Shown: positions 39,188 through 47,831 of the stretch, in pieces | Position numbering within the stretch: the first letter of the stretch is position 1 | How the letters are laid out: the number at the start of each line of letters is the position of its first letter | DNA from: Alsobacter metallidurans | Lineage (GTDB): Bacteria; Pseudomonadota; Alphaproteobacteria; Rhizobiales; Beijerinckiaceae | Reading direction: 5' to 3' | DNA: 64,000 bases | Assembly: GCF_014636935.1 (NCBI RefSeq) | Contig: NZ_BMES01000002.1 | Span: forward strand, 787,421 to 851,420 | The notes under the pieces: model-generated | What the model saw: only the letters and a program-made list of their open reading frames with translations | Databases searched by the model: none | What the model was told of the DNA's origin: nothing | Translations under genes and position numbers: made by a program

Positions 39188-39766
39188 TCAAGGCGAATCG
39201 GCGTTTGTCGGCAAGCGCTTCCGCCGCGCTGCCTTGGCGCCTGCGGGGGCAGCCGCGCGCCCTCCCCGGCTGCGGCGCGACGCTTTGATTTCGGCCAGCG
39301 TGACGGGCCGGAAATCCTGGGGATCGACGCCCACGTCGTACTGGCGCGGCATCGGGGTCAGCTTGCCATGGCTGTGGCCGTGCAGGTCCACAACGCCCCG
39401 GCCCATGTGGTTCCACGTGCGGAACGGATAGTGGCAGAGCACGAGCTCGACGCCGTCGACGGTCATCTCGGCGTAGTGCTGGACGCTCGCCCACCCGGTC
39501 GCCCGCACGGTGTCTGGGCCGTCATTGTTGCCGATGATGAGGTGCTTCTCGCCGGCGAGACGCGCCAGCATGGCTTGCGCCCGGCCCGGCGGCTTGGCGA
39601 AGGCGAAGTCGCCGAGATGCCAGATCGTGTCCCCTGGTCCCACCACGGCGTTCCATCGTGCGACGAGCGCCTCGTCATGCTCGTCGACCGATCCGTATGG
39701 CCGGCGGTCGATCCGAAGCACGCGTGGGTCGCCGAAATGCGTGTCGCTGGTGAAGAAGATGGTCAT
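39188..39766 (-). CDS. Metallophosphoesterase
   Basis: 192 residues with the calcineurin-like metal motifs TSDTHFGD at the start, HLGDFAF, then IIGNNDG, LVLCHYPF and LHGHSHG. These bind two metals and hydrolyse phosphoesters. The basic C-terminal tail (RRSRGGRAAAPAGAKAARRK) is unusual and may bind nucleic acid or be disordered. Similar small phosphoesterases are encoded singly in many alphaproteobacteria. The substrate is unknown. Confidence 0.9.
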   Translation of the reverse strand: MTIFFTSDTHFGDPRVLRIDRRPYGSVDEHDEALVARWNAVVGPGDTIWHLGDFAFAKPPGRAQAMLARLAGEKHLIIGNNDGPDTVRATGWASVQHYAEMTVDGVELVLCHYPFRTWNHMGRGVVDLHGHSHGKLTPMPRQYDVGVDPQDFRPVTLAEIKASRRSRGGRAAAPAGAKAARRKRLPTNADSP

Positions 39767-39861
39767 AACCCGGGAAGCCGCGCGATGAGCTTTCGTTCCG
39801 CCAGCGCAACCCGTCGCGCCGCATTGCATTACCTGTGCGCGGCGGCGAGGCGGACCAACCC

Positions 39862-40077
39862 ATGTCACTCTATCTTTTCACGAACCAGGAATTTTCCTTG
39901 GCGGTGTGCCGGGACCCACGCGCGGCCACGCTGCCGGCGGGCGAATGGCGTCTCGTGAAAGAGGTGCAGGAAACCGAGATCGACCCTGCCATCGTGGCCC
40001 GGATCGAGACGGAGGGGCACTGGTTCTATCGTCCTGGGCGCGCCAGCCAGGCCAGGCCGGCCGAGAGCGAGATTTGA
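39862..40077 (+). CDS. Small conserved-type hypothetical protein
   Basis: 71 residues, MSLYLFTNQEFSLAVCRDP at the start with an acidic mid-region. The LYLFTN opening recurs in small alphaproteobacterial proteins of unknown function. It lacks a strong Shine-Dalgarno sequence. Convergent with the next gene, with two bases between stops. Confidence 0.5.
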   Translation: MSLYLFTNQEFSLAVCRDPRAATLPAGEWRLVKEVQETEIDPAIVARIETEGHWFYRPGRASQARPAESEI

Positions 40078-40079
40078 GC

Positions 40080-40406
40080 TCAGGCTGCGGGCGCGGCGGC
40101 CTTGCGGCGGGGCGCACGCTTGAGCAGGCTTAGGCGGAAGACCTGCTCGAGCCCGGCCGAACTCTTCTTTTCCAGCAGACTGACCTTCGGAAACCGCAAG
40201 CTGCCATCGTTGGCGCGGTGCATCATCTTGAGCCGGAGATGGCGCTGCGCCGCCTCCGTCATGCAACGTTCCGCGTCCCAGGCGTCCAGAGGCGCGACGT
40301 AGCACAGGACGTCACCGTTGATTTCCACCGCCACCGAGTCGTCCGGCCGCAACTCCGCAGCCTCGTAGACTTCGACCCGCTTGGTCCCGATCAGATACGC
40401 TCGCAC
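40080..40406 (-). CDS. Hypothetical protein with basic C-terminus
   Basis: 108 residues from GTG 40406, which has AGGA about nine bases upstream. The start VRAYLIGTKRVEVYEAAELR and the mid-segment YVAPLDAWDAERCMTEAAQR show a mixed alpha/beta pattern. The C-terminal LLKRAPRRKAAAPAA is strongly basic. No family recognised. The frame stays open upstream to 40574, but that part reads as Arg-rich non-coding sequence. Confidence 0.5.
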   Translation of the reverse strand: MRAYLIGTKRVEVYEAAELRPDDSVAVEINGDVLCYVAPLDAWDAERCMTEAAQRHLRLKMMHRANDGSLRFPKVSLLEKKSSAGLEQVFRLSLLKRAPRRKAAAPAA

Positions 40407-40660
40407 TTTCGATCCTGTTGTTTTTCTGTGAATTGAAGCGCGCTTCACTGCCGGGAGTATAGACTTTCTGAAAAGCCTGAGTCGAATCGGCTCTGAGCGC
40501 CAGCGCTCAGCGGCGTCAGCCTTCAGTCGTATAAGCTTTCTGCTTTGTGACTGCGCTCGATCCCATTTGATCATCTCGAATGCGCGTCATGCTGGATCCA
40601 CAATCTCGTCCGAGCGTTGGATCATCGTTCAACTGCGAACGACTTCGCGAAGGGGGCGGC

Positions 40661-41329
40661 ATGGACGGCAGACCTGCGCATATGACGCGCGTGTACGACT
40701 CCGCCGAACTGGTGGCGGACGGGTGCGTGCACGTCCTGGGCGTCGCGGCGGGGGTTATCGCGGCCGTGTTCCTGGTGGTTCTCGCCATTGGGCCGGCAGA
40801 GCCGCTGGAGATCACCTCCGTGGCGGTCTACGCGACCGCCCTCGTCGCCATGTTGGCCTGTTCGGCCGCCTACAACATGACGCCGCCATCCCGCCTGAAA
40901 TGGCTGTTGAGGCGCGCCGACCATTCCACGATCTACCTGATGATCGCCGGCACCTACACGCCTTTCATGGCGGCCCTCAAGGCGAGCCCTTGGGCGGCGG
41001 CGCTCTCGGCGATCGTCTGGACCGGCGCGCTCGGCGGCGCCGCCCTGAAGGTGTTTTATCCCGGGCGTTTCGACCGCCTGTCGATCTTGCTGTACCTGGC
41101 GCTAGGCTGGAGCATCGTGCTCGCATTCGAGCCGCTCGCCATGGCGCTCCCGAGCACGAGCCTCTGGCTGCTCAGCGCAGGCGGGCTGCTCTACACGTTC
41201 GGGGTGATTTTCCACGTTTGGGAAAGCCTGCGGTTCCAGAACGCGATCTGGCACGCCTTCGTGCTGGCCGCCGCGGCCTGTCATTATGGCGCGGTGCTGG
41301 ACTGCATGGTGCTGTCCCGCGCGGCGTGA
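40661..41329 (+). CDS. PAQR / hemolysin III family membrane protein
   Basis: 222 residues and seven predicted helices. PAQR motifs are the Ser/Tyr-Asn in LACSAAYNM, DHSTIYLMIAGTYTPF, and the C-terminal His pair in FQNAIWHAFVLAAAACHYGA, which bind zinc in eukaryotic relatives. AAGGGGGCGG precedes the ATG at 40661. Bacterial members are hydrolase-like membrane proteins of uncertain role; the hemolysin name is historical. Confidence 0.9.
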   Translation: MDGRPAHMTRVYDSAELVADGCVHVLGVAAGVIAAVFLVVLAIGPAEPLEITSVAVYATALVAMLACSAAYNMTPPSRLKWLLRRADHSTIYLMIAGTYTPFMAALKASPWAAALSAIVWTGALGGAALKVFYPGRFDRLSILLYLALGWSIVLAFEPLAMALPSTSLWLLSAGGLLYTFGVIFHVWESLRFQNAIWHAFVLAAAACHYGAVLDCMVLSRAA

Positions 41330-41333
41330 GCCG

Positions 41334-42194
41334 CTACAGCCCGGGCGCAAAGATCGGGATCATCCGATACCGCTCCACCGGCAGGTCGCTGAGGCCGTCC
41401 GGCGGCCGGTCGATATCGACCACCACGGCTTCCAGGTCGCCGCCGATCAGCCGCTTCATCGCGTCGGCATCGCTCACAGGCTGGGTCATGCCTTCCAGGT
41501 GCGCGCTGCGCAGGGCCGCATCGGCATGCTGGGCGGCCCGATCGCCCAGCGGCGTCACCCCGATGCGACGGCCCTGCAGCTGCGCCAACCCGGCCACATC
41601 GGACCGCACCAGAACGTAGGCCGCCAGCGGACCGCCCGCTTCCACGCCGGTCTCAGCGGGCGTGACTTTGGGATGGGTGGATGAAGTGATCGTGGGCGGA
41701 GCTGGAACAGCGGCCGGGGCGCGCGGCGGTTCTGGCGGACGCGGGGGCTCGGCCACACGCCGCGGCGCGGGGGCTTTCGGCGGCGCTGGCTGGAGGCGCG
41801 GGCGCGATGGCGCGAGAGGCTGAGCGGGAATCCGCGGCTCTTGGGCGATGGGAGCGGCATCCTCGAAGACCGGGTCTGGCGCAACCTGCTCGGCCGCTTT
41901 CGAAGGATCGATCGGGCGAGACTGTCGCGGACGCGCCTCGCGGGCGGCCACCGGTTTGCGGCGGGGAGCCGGCTTTTGCTTCGTGCCGGTCGGCGTGGGA
42001 GGCGGGGGCGCGACGCCCAATCCGCCGGACCCGTCGGGATCCGGCGCGGCCGCAGGGTCGAGACCGAGCCCTGCGCGGCAGGCAGCATCGCAGACGCCGC
42101 CCTGAGGCGGAGGAAAAACGGTCTGGGCGAAGGTTGGGTATGAGGCCAGGGCAAGCGCCGCGGTCGCGCACAGAAAGATGGCGTTTGCTTTCAT
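41334..42194 (-). CDS. Secreted Pro-rich protein with a binding-protein-like C-terminal lobe
   Basis: 286 residues: a Sec signal (ATAALALASYPTFAQT), a short Cys pair (GVCDAACRAG), a Pro/Ala/Arg-rich linker (about 45-175), then about 95 residues of folded sequence. That C-terminal part (GLAQLQGRRIGVTPLGDRAA ... DADAMKRLIGGDLEAVVVDI) looks like one lobe of a periplasmic solute-binding protein such as a TRAP-TAXI receptor. The other lobe is absent, so transport is doubtful. Convergent with the PAQR gene. Function unknown. Confidence 0.65.
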   Translation of the reverse strand: MKANAIFLCATAALALASYPTFAQTVFPPPQGGVCDAACRAGLGLDPAAAPDPDGSGGLGVAPPPPTPTGTKQKPAPRRKPVAAREARPRQSRPIDPSKAAEQVAPDPVFEDAAPIAQEPRIPAQPLAPSRPRLQPAPPKAPAPRRVAEPPRPPEPPRAPAAVPAPPTITSSTHPKVTPAETGVEAGGPLAAYVLVRSDVAGLAQLQGRRIGVTPLGDRAAQHADAALRSAHLEGMTQPVSDADAMKRLIGGDLEAVVVDIDRPPDGLSDLPVERYRMIPIFAPGL

Positions 42195-42342
42195 TCGCTT
42201 CCCTGGAACGGCGGCTGGCGCCCGCTCCCGCCCTTCTCCACCCGGTCTTTTTGTTGGCGCACGATCTTCGCGGACGCCCTCGCGATCAAGGGCGCATACG
42301 GGTTAACCCTCCGGGCCTAGGCCCGCGACATGCGCGGCGCCT

Positions 42343-43782
42343 TCAGGCGGCGGCTTCCTTGGAGAGGTTGAGCGCCTGCCCGAACAGCCGGGCGTACCCC
42401 TGGGCGGGGTTCGCCCAGCTCCGGTCGCACGCCATGGCGGCGCGGCGCATCTCCGCCAGCCTTGCGCGAGACCGGTACGCGTCGAAGGCGCGGTAGACAG
42501 CGCCCAGGAAGCTGCCCAGGCTCGATGTCTCGAACAGGAATCCGGTCTCGCCATCCTCGATCGTTTCGGCCAGACCACCCGTCGCCCGCGCGACCGGCAG
42601 CGAGCCGAACCGCTGGGCGTACATTTGGCTCAAGCCGCACGGCTCGAAGCGCGATGGCATCAGCAGGAAGTCGCTTCCCGCATAGATGCGCCGGGCCAGC
42701 TTCTCCTCGAAACCGATGGAGATCCCGACATGGCCGGGATGCCGGGCGGACAAGGCCGTCAACGCTTTTTCGAAATGCGCTTCGCCCCGGCCCGTTACGA
42801 CGATCTGACCGCCATGACGAACGATGGACTCCGCGGCCTCGATGGTGAGGTCGACGCCTTTCTGCGGCACAAGCCGGGACACCACGGCAAACAGCGGACC
42901 GCGCGACACCGCGAGGCCGAACGCCTTGCGGACGCTGTCGGCGTTCTTGGCTTTGCCGCGCCAGCGCCCGGCCGCGAACGGAGCTGCAAGATGCGGATCC
43001 GTGTAGGGGTCCCAGCTCTCGTCGATGCCGTTCAGGATGCCGGTGAGGCGTCCCTCGCGCGAGCGGTCGCGGAGCAGCCCTTCCAGTCCGCAGCCATGCT
43101 CGCGCGTCGTGATCTCGTGCGCGTATGTCTCGCTGACCGTGGTGATGTGGTTGGCGTAATACAAGCCGGCCTTCAGGAACGAGACCTTGCCGTGAAACTC
43201 GACGCCGTCGATCGAATAGGCCTGGGACGGAATCCCGAGCCGATCCATGCGCTCGGCCGGGAACAATCCCTGATGCGCGAGATTGTGAACCGTGAGGATG
43301 CACGGCGTCGCGCTCTTGTTCCACGCGAGGTAGGCGGGCGCCAGCGCGGCCGGCCAGTCGTGAACGTGAAGAAGATCGGGCCGCCAACCCTCCACCGGAT
43401 AGGCGCCGGCAATCTCGGCGGCTGCAAGGCTGAGCCGGGCGAAGCGGATATCGTTGTCGACCCAGTCGACGCCGTGCTGGTCGCCATAGGGCGAGCCCGC
43501 GCGGTCGTAAAGTTCGGGGCAAAGAAGGACGTAGACTGGCAGCCCATCGGCCGTCTGGGTCTTCCCGATCGAACAGGCCGGGATCGCGCCCCGGGACGGC
43601 AAGTGGCTCACGACGGCCATGGGCCCCGCGGCTTCGACGAGCTCGCGATAGCCCGGGATCAGAATACGCACGTCCACGTGGCGTCGTAGCGCGCGCGGCA
43701 AGGCAGCCGAAATCTCGCCCAGTCCGCCAGCCTTGGCAAACCCAGCGAACTCCGGCGTGACGAACAATATACGTTCACGCAT
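42343..43782 (-). CDS. glgA: Glycogen synthase (ADP-glucose GT5)
   Basis: 479 residues, the usual bacterial GlgA length. The ADP-glucose-binding loop is FAKAGGLGEISAALP (Lys-x-Gly-Gly), the N-terminal domain contains LHVHDWPAALAPAYL and TVHNLAHQG, and the catalytic C-terminal region has LMPSRFEPCGLSQMYAQRFG. It elongates alpha-1,4-glucan in the cytosol. The usual neighbours glgB, glgC, glgX and glgP are absent here, so it is an isolated copy. An operator-like palindrome lies in its upstream region. Confidence 0.95.
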   Translation of the reverse strand: MRERILFVTPEFAGFAKAGGLGEISAALPRALRRHVDVRILIPGYRELVEAAGPMAVVSHLPSRGAIPACSIGKTQTADGLPVYVLLCPELYDRAGSPYGDQHGVDWVDNDIRFARLSLAAAEIAGAYPVEGWRPDLLHVHDWPAALAPAYLAWNKSATPCILTVHNLAHQGLFPAERMDRLGIPSQAYSIDGVEFHGKVSFLKAGLYYANHITTVSETYAHEITTREHGCGLEGLLRDRSREGRLTGILNGIDESWDPYTDPHLAAPFAAGRWRGKAKNADSVRKAFGLAVSRGPLFAVVSRLVPQKGVDLTIEAAESIVRHGGQIVVTGRGEAHFEKALTALSARHPGHVGISIGFEEKLARRIYAGSDFLLMPSRFEPCGLSQMYAQRFGSLPVARATGGLAETIEDGETGFLFETSSLGSFLGAVYRAFDAYRSRARLAEMRRAAMACDRSWANPAQGYARLFGQALNLSKEAAA

Positions 43783-43882
43783 TCTTCACATCTGGAATGG
43801 GCGAGCCCAAATTGCGGCGCGCGGACTGAGATGATGGCACAACTCGCAGTAAGACACGTTTGTTCCACCTTGCCGATATCTT

Positions 43883-43900
43883 TTTTCGCAAGTGCGAAAA
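43883..43900. promoter_or_regulatory. Perfect palindrome between glgA and msrB
   Basis: TTTTCGCA (43883-43890), AG, TGCGAAAA (43893-43900): 8-bp arms with a 2-base centre. The loop is too short for a terminator, so it resembles a dimeric-repressor site. It lies about 100 bases upstream of glgA and 165 upstream of msrB, and could serve either gene. Confidence 0.45.
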
Positions 43901-44064
43901 GGTTCTTTCTACGCTGCACAGACGCTAGGCGGGATGCCTTTGTTGTCATCTCACTGCTGAAAAACAGCGCTAGTCTTAGCGGCTTAGCTTGAGCTTGGAC
44001 CCCCTGTCGGTCGCCTGTTCAGCGCCTATATTCGTCCTCAACCAGTTCAAACAAGGAGGCATCT

Positions 44065-44475
44065 ATGGCTGCTGCCACGACGCACGCCTATCCGATCACC
44101 AAAACGGACGAAGAGTGGCGGCGCATCCTGAGCCCGGAGCAGTACGCGGTGTTACGCGGGCACGGGACCGAACGGCCCGGCAGCTGCGCGCTACTCACTG
44201 AAAAGCGCCGCGGCACGTTCTCCTGCGCGGGATGCGGAACCCCGCTGTTCAAAAACGACACCAAGTTCGAGAGCGGCACCGGCTGGCCGAGCTTCAACAC
44301 GCCCTTGCCAGGCGCCGTCGAGACCACGGAAGATCGCAGCTACGGAATGTTGCGCACCGAAGTGCATTGCAGCCAGTGCGGCGGACATCTCGGCCATGTC
44401 TTTCCTGACGGCCCGCCGCCGAGCGGCCTGCGGTATTGCATGAACGGCGTCGCGCTGGATTTTCAGCCGGATTAA
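44065..44475 (+). CDS. msrB: Peptide-methionine (R)-S-oxide reductase MsrB
   Basis: 136 residues. Zinc-binding CxxC pairs in CAGCGTPLF and CSQCGGHLGHVF, the substrate motif FESGTGWPSFN, and the catalytic Cys in LRYCMNGVALDF. Repairs oxidised methionine in the cytosol using thioredoxin. AAGGAGG precedes the ATG at 44065. The classical order glutamate-Cys sites is intact, so it should be active. Confidence 0.96.
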   Translation: MAAATTHAYPITKTDEEWRRILSPEQYAVLRGHGTERPGSCALLTEKRRGTFSCAGCGTPLFKNDTKFESGTGWPSFNTPLPGAVETTEDRSYGMLRTEVHCSQCGGHLGHVFPDGPPPSGLRYCMNGVALDFQPD

Positions 44476-44512
44476 GGGCTACCCTTCGGGAGCAGATCTG
44501 CGATCAGCCAAC

Positions 44513-45067
44513 ATGCAGGAGCAGACCACCAGCACGGAGGCGGCCCGGAAAGGCCCGCCTCCCTTGATCCTGACGGCGCGGATGTCGGGCGGTGCGCAGC
44601 AATGGTTCGAAGCGCGCCGGCGGGCCTACTTCCCGCCTGACCGGAACCAGGTGCCGGCCCACCTCACGTTGTTTCATCATCTGCCGGGCGACCAGGTCGC
44701 CGACATTGAGGATGAGCTTGCAGAAGAGAGTTGGCGCCTCGACCCGATGCCGGCGAGCGCCACGCATCTGCGTTTCACCGGCCAAGGCGTTCAGGTCGCC
44801 ATCGTGACGCCGGCTTTGTCGGACTTGCGCGAGCGCCTTGCCGCGCGATGGCGCACCGTGCTGACGCCGCAGGACATGCGCGCCCATCGCCCGCACGTCA
44901 CGTTGCAAAACAAGGCCCAGGCCGAGAAGGCCCGCAAAACCTTTGACGCCCTGTGCGCGACCTTCCAGCCCTTCGAGTTCGAAATTGAAGGACTACAACT
45001 CTGGCGGTATCTCGGAGGGCCATGGGAGTCCGTGGGCGACTACGGATTCGGAATGGCGCCGGCTTGA
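44513..45067 (+). CDS. 2H phosphoesterase / 2'-5' RNA ligase-family protein
   Basis: 184 residues. The two His-x-Thr catalytic motifs that define the family are HLTLFHHLPGD near residue 50 and HRPHVTLQNKAQAEKA near residue 128. Members act on cyclic phosphodiester ends of RNA or small nucleotides. It starts 37 bases after msrB and may be co-transcribed. The physiological substrate is unknown. Confidence 0.87.
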   Translation: MQEQTTSTEAARKGPPPLILTARMSGGAQQWFEARRRAYFPPDRNQVPAHLTLFHHLPGDQVADIEDELAEESWRLDPMPASATHLRFTGQGVQVAIVTPALSDLRERLAARWRTVLTPQDMRAHRPHVTLQNKAQAEKARKTFDALCATFQPFEFEIEGLQLWRYLGGPWESVGDYGFGMAPA

Positions 45068-45176
45068 TCGCCGTCCTGCGGCAAATTCTCACACTACGGC
45101 TGAGTCATGTAAAAGACCGGAACTGCCCCTCATCCGGCGCATTGAAGCGCGTTGAAGTCGTTTGAGGGAGATACTC

Positions 45177-45419
45177 GTGATCAAAGCAGCGCTTCTCGCC
45201 GTCGGCATGCTCGCCGCTCTTCCCGCACTGGCGCAGGCCCAGTCCGCTACATCGTCGACCCCCGGCCAGCCGGGCTCACGCAGCATGATGCAAGGCAGCG
45301 CCGGCGCCATGAATCATACCGGCATGAACATGCAGACCGGCGCGCGCCGGCCGATGATGAATTCGCGCAGCAAGATGAAGCACAAGAGAATGCACCGGAA
45401 GATGCATCGCTCGATGTGA
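45177..45419 (+). CDS. Small secreted Met/His/Lys-rich protein
   Basis: 80 residues from GTG 45177, with GAGGGAG six bases upstream. A clear signal peptide (AALLAVGMLAALPALAQA) is followed by a mature chain of only about 60 residues. That chain holds about a dozen Met with scattered His and many Lys/Arg: SMMQGSAGAMNHTGMNMQTG, then KMKHKRMHRKMHRSM at the end. Met/His clusters like this bind Cu(I)/Ag(I) in other small periplasmic proteins. A metal-binding or chaperone role is inferred; no family recognised. Confidence 0.6.
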   Translation: MIKAALLAVGMLAALPALAQAQSATSSTPGQPGSRSMMQGSAGAMNHTGMNMQTGARRPMMNSRSKMKHKRMHRKMHRSM

Positions 45420-45470
45420 TGAGACACGCCCGACGCACGAACCCGCGTCGGGCGGTTCTTGGATCAACCC

Positions 45471-47357
45471 TTACCCTTGGCTTTGTTGCCTCTGTGCTCT
45501 GAGAAGCCCCATCGAAACGGTTTCGCTCTGCGCCGTCAGCGTGCTGGCGTGCAACCGCAGTGAGCTCGCCAATTCCACCACGTCGGCGACCACGGCTTCG
45601 GCTTCGGCGGTCGCGCCGTTCAGCCGCTCGGCCGCGAGCGCCAGCCCTTCGTTCTCGCCCTGCACCTTCGCGATCGACCGTTCGATTGCGGCCGAGTATT
45701 TGGCCTGCTCGCCCGTGGCCGATGCGACCGTGCGGCTGATGGCGGCGACATCGTGGATGCTCTGCGCGATGTCGCGCACCACATGCGCGGTGCGCCCGCC
45801 GGCTTCCTTGATGGCCTGGGTCTGAACGGCGATTTTCTGCGCCGCCTGACCGGTCTGCTCCGCGAGCGCCTTCACTTCGCTGGCCACCACCGCAAACCCG
45901 CGGCCGCGTTCGCCGGCCCGCGCCGCCTCGATGGTGGCGTTCAGCGCGAGCAGGTTCGTCTGCCGCGCCACGCCGGCGATGAAGCTCGCCACGAAATCGA
46001 TCTCGGCCGCCGCCGCATCCAGCGCCTGAACGACGGTGTCGGTTTCCCGCGCTCCTTCCACCGAGCGATCCGCGAGCCCCGACGTTGCGGCGGCGCTGTC
46101 GTTGATCCGCTCGCTCAGGGCGACGAGTTCGCTCGCCATCTCCACCACCTGCTCGGTGCGCGACAACGCCCGTTCGGCGACGCCGAGCACGTCAGCCGCA
46201 TGCTGCCGCGTTTCGCCAGCGCGGTTCGAAAGGGCCGCAGAGGCGCCGCCAAGTTGATCGATGGACGCTGAAATCTGCATGGCGGTGATGTGCACTGTGT
46301 TCTCGAAAGCTTCCAGGCCGCGGGCGAGGTCGAGCTCGCGCCGGAGGCGGCTTTCTTCGATTTGAAGTGCGCTGAGCTCGGCGTCCTTGGCCTGGTTGGA
46401 GGCGGACGCCTGTTCGAGCAGCGCTTGGTTGCGATCCAGACGCCTTCGGCTGCGCGCGAAGGCGGCCCCCAGACCAATCACGATCGCGCCGCTCGCCAAC
46501 GCGCCGACCACGCCGAGGCCGGCCTGACGTTCTGCGGCGCCGAACGCGCGCTCATGCGAGAGGCCAACAGCGAGCATGAGCCCCGACGTACCCAGCGCCC
46601 GATAGGCTGTAAGCCGCCGCTTGCCGTCGATTTCATCAACTCCGTCGAGCAGGCCGAGCGGTTTCGAGCGCGCGAGCGCGAGCAGATGCGAGCCGGCCAT
46701 GGACTTGCCGATGGTATCCTTGGTCAGCCCACGCCGCGACACCACCGCGCCGTACTCGGAGATCATCGTCAGAGCGCCATCTTCGCCGATGTCGATTTCG
46801 TCGAACGCCTTGGCGAAGTAATAGGGATCCAGCGTCGCCACGATCACGCCGCCGAAGCTGCCGTCCGGGTTGGTGATCCGGCGGCTCACCGGGATGAACC
46901 ACGCCCCGTTCCAGACGTCCCGACGGCCCGCAACCGGCGAGCCGACAAACAGCACGTCGTCGGAGAGGTTGGCGTGGAACTGGAAATATGAGCGATCGCT
47001 CAGGTCCGTCGGGCTTTTCACGGCCGACATGGACGAAAACACCAGCATGCCGCTGCGGTCGAGAACGGCGATCTGGATCGTGTGGCGCTCAGGATGGACG
47101 TATCGCGAGAACTTATACGCAAAGGCGTCGAGGTCGCGGATTTCGGTGAGGATATTCCGGGTGACCTTGATGTTGCTGTCGACGTTGCTGAAAATCTGCT
47201 CGATGCCGGCCGAGGCCGCCGTCGCCACGTTGGTCGCATAAGCCTCGGCGTCGCTGACAGCCAGACGCGAGAACTCGAATACGTGCGCGGCGATCGACGC
47301 ACAGATCAGGACCAGGAGGCCCAGGCAAGTCAGCCAGATGTGATGAGGACGCGACAT
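45471..47357 (-). CDS. Methyl-accepting chemotaxis protein with dCache-like sensor
   Basis: 628 residues. TM1 (about 9-28), a periplasmic double-Cache-type sensor (about 35-280, with [20 protein letters not shown]), TM2 (about 288-308), and a cytoplasmic signalling domain. The kinase-contact hairpin is [20 protein letters not shown] followed by [16 protein letters not shown]. No HAMP domain is recognisable after TM2; a predicted coiled coil ([18 protein letters not shown]) takes its place. No CheR/CheB tether pentapeptide is seen. The ATG at 47357 is preferred to a TTG at 47363. Confidence 0.92.
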   Translation of the reverse strand: MSRPHHIWLTCLGLLVLICASIAAHVFEFSRLAVSDAEAYATNVATAASAGIEQIFSNVDSNIKVTRNILTEIRDLDAFAYKFSRYVHPERHTIQIAVLDRSGMLVFSSMSAVKSPTDLSDRSYFQFHANLSDDVLFVGSPVAGRRDVWNGAWFIPVSRRITNPDGSFGGVIVATLDPYYFAKAFDEIDIGEDGALTMISEYGAVVSRRGLTKDTIGKSMAGSHLLALARSKPLGLLDGVDEIDGKRRLTAYRALGTSGLMLAVGLSHERAFGAAERQAGLGVVGALASGAIVIGLGAAFARSRRRLDRNQALLEQASASNQAKDAELSALQIEESRLRRELDLARGLEAFENTVHITAMQISASIDQLGGASAALSNRAGETRQHAADVLGVAERALSRTEQVVEMASELVALSERINDSAAATSGLADRSVEGARETDTVVQALDAAAAEIDFVASFIAGVARQTNLLALNATIEAARAGERGRGFAVVASEVKALAEQTGQAAQKIAVQTQAIKEAGGRTAHVVRDIAQSIHDVAAISRTVASATGEQAKYSAAIERSIAKVQGENEGLALAAERLNGATAEAEAVVADVVELASSLRLHASTLTAQSETVSMGLLRAQRQQSQG

Positions 47358-47614
47358 TGCCAACCCGGGAGGCAGGCCCGACGCCTAAGCCTCCGGTTCA
47401 CGCTAGCGATGATCCCTTAATGCAACCTTCGCGAGTATCGTGGGAGAGCCCTAGTCCTGTGTCTCTCTGGAGAATTCGTCGTTCCGGGCTACGACCGTTG
47501 CGCTGCACTAGTCATCGCGGACGAGTGTGACGGCGCGCACGCGGATTTCGCCCGAAGCGGACTATCATCAAAATGGGTAGGGGGATCGGTCACTGCAAAG
47601 CCCAGGAGGCTCGC

Positions 47615-47731
47615 ATGACGGAACTTACCGCGATGCGCCTGCGTAGACTCGTGAGGCGTACGATCGAAGTCTCCATTCTGATGTACCTCGCCAGCGGAGT
47701 GGCTGCGGCCATGCTCACCGTCGGCGTCTGA
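47615..47731 (+). CDS. Tiny membrane protein (38 residues)
   Basis: ATG 47615 lies five bases after a perfect AGGAGG. The product begins MTELTAMRLRRLVRRTIE and continues into one hydrophobic helix (VSILMYLASGVAAAMLTVGV). Basic residues before the helix predict an N-in single-pass protein. The strong ribosome binding site and clean topology support a real gene despite its size. No family recognised. It sits between the chemoreceptor and the OmpA-family gene. Confidence 0.5.
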   Translation: MTELTAMRLRRLVRRTIEVSILMYLASGVAAAMLTVGV

Positions 47732-47831
47732 AGAACAGGCTGGCCCGTCGCCTCATCGAAGCCGCAGAGCGGCCACACGCGCGTCTCGCTGTTTGAAAAG
47801 ACTGCGGGCCCGCCAACGAAAAATCGAGAGC

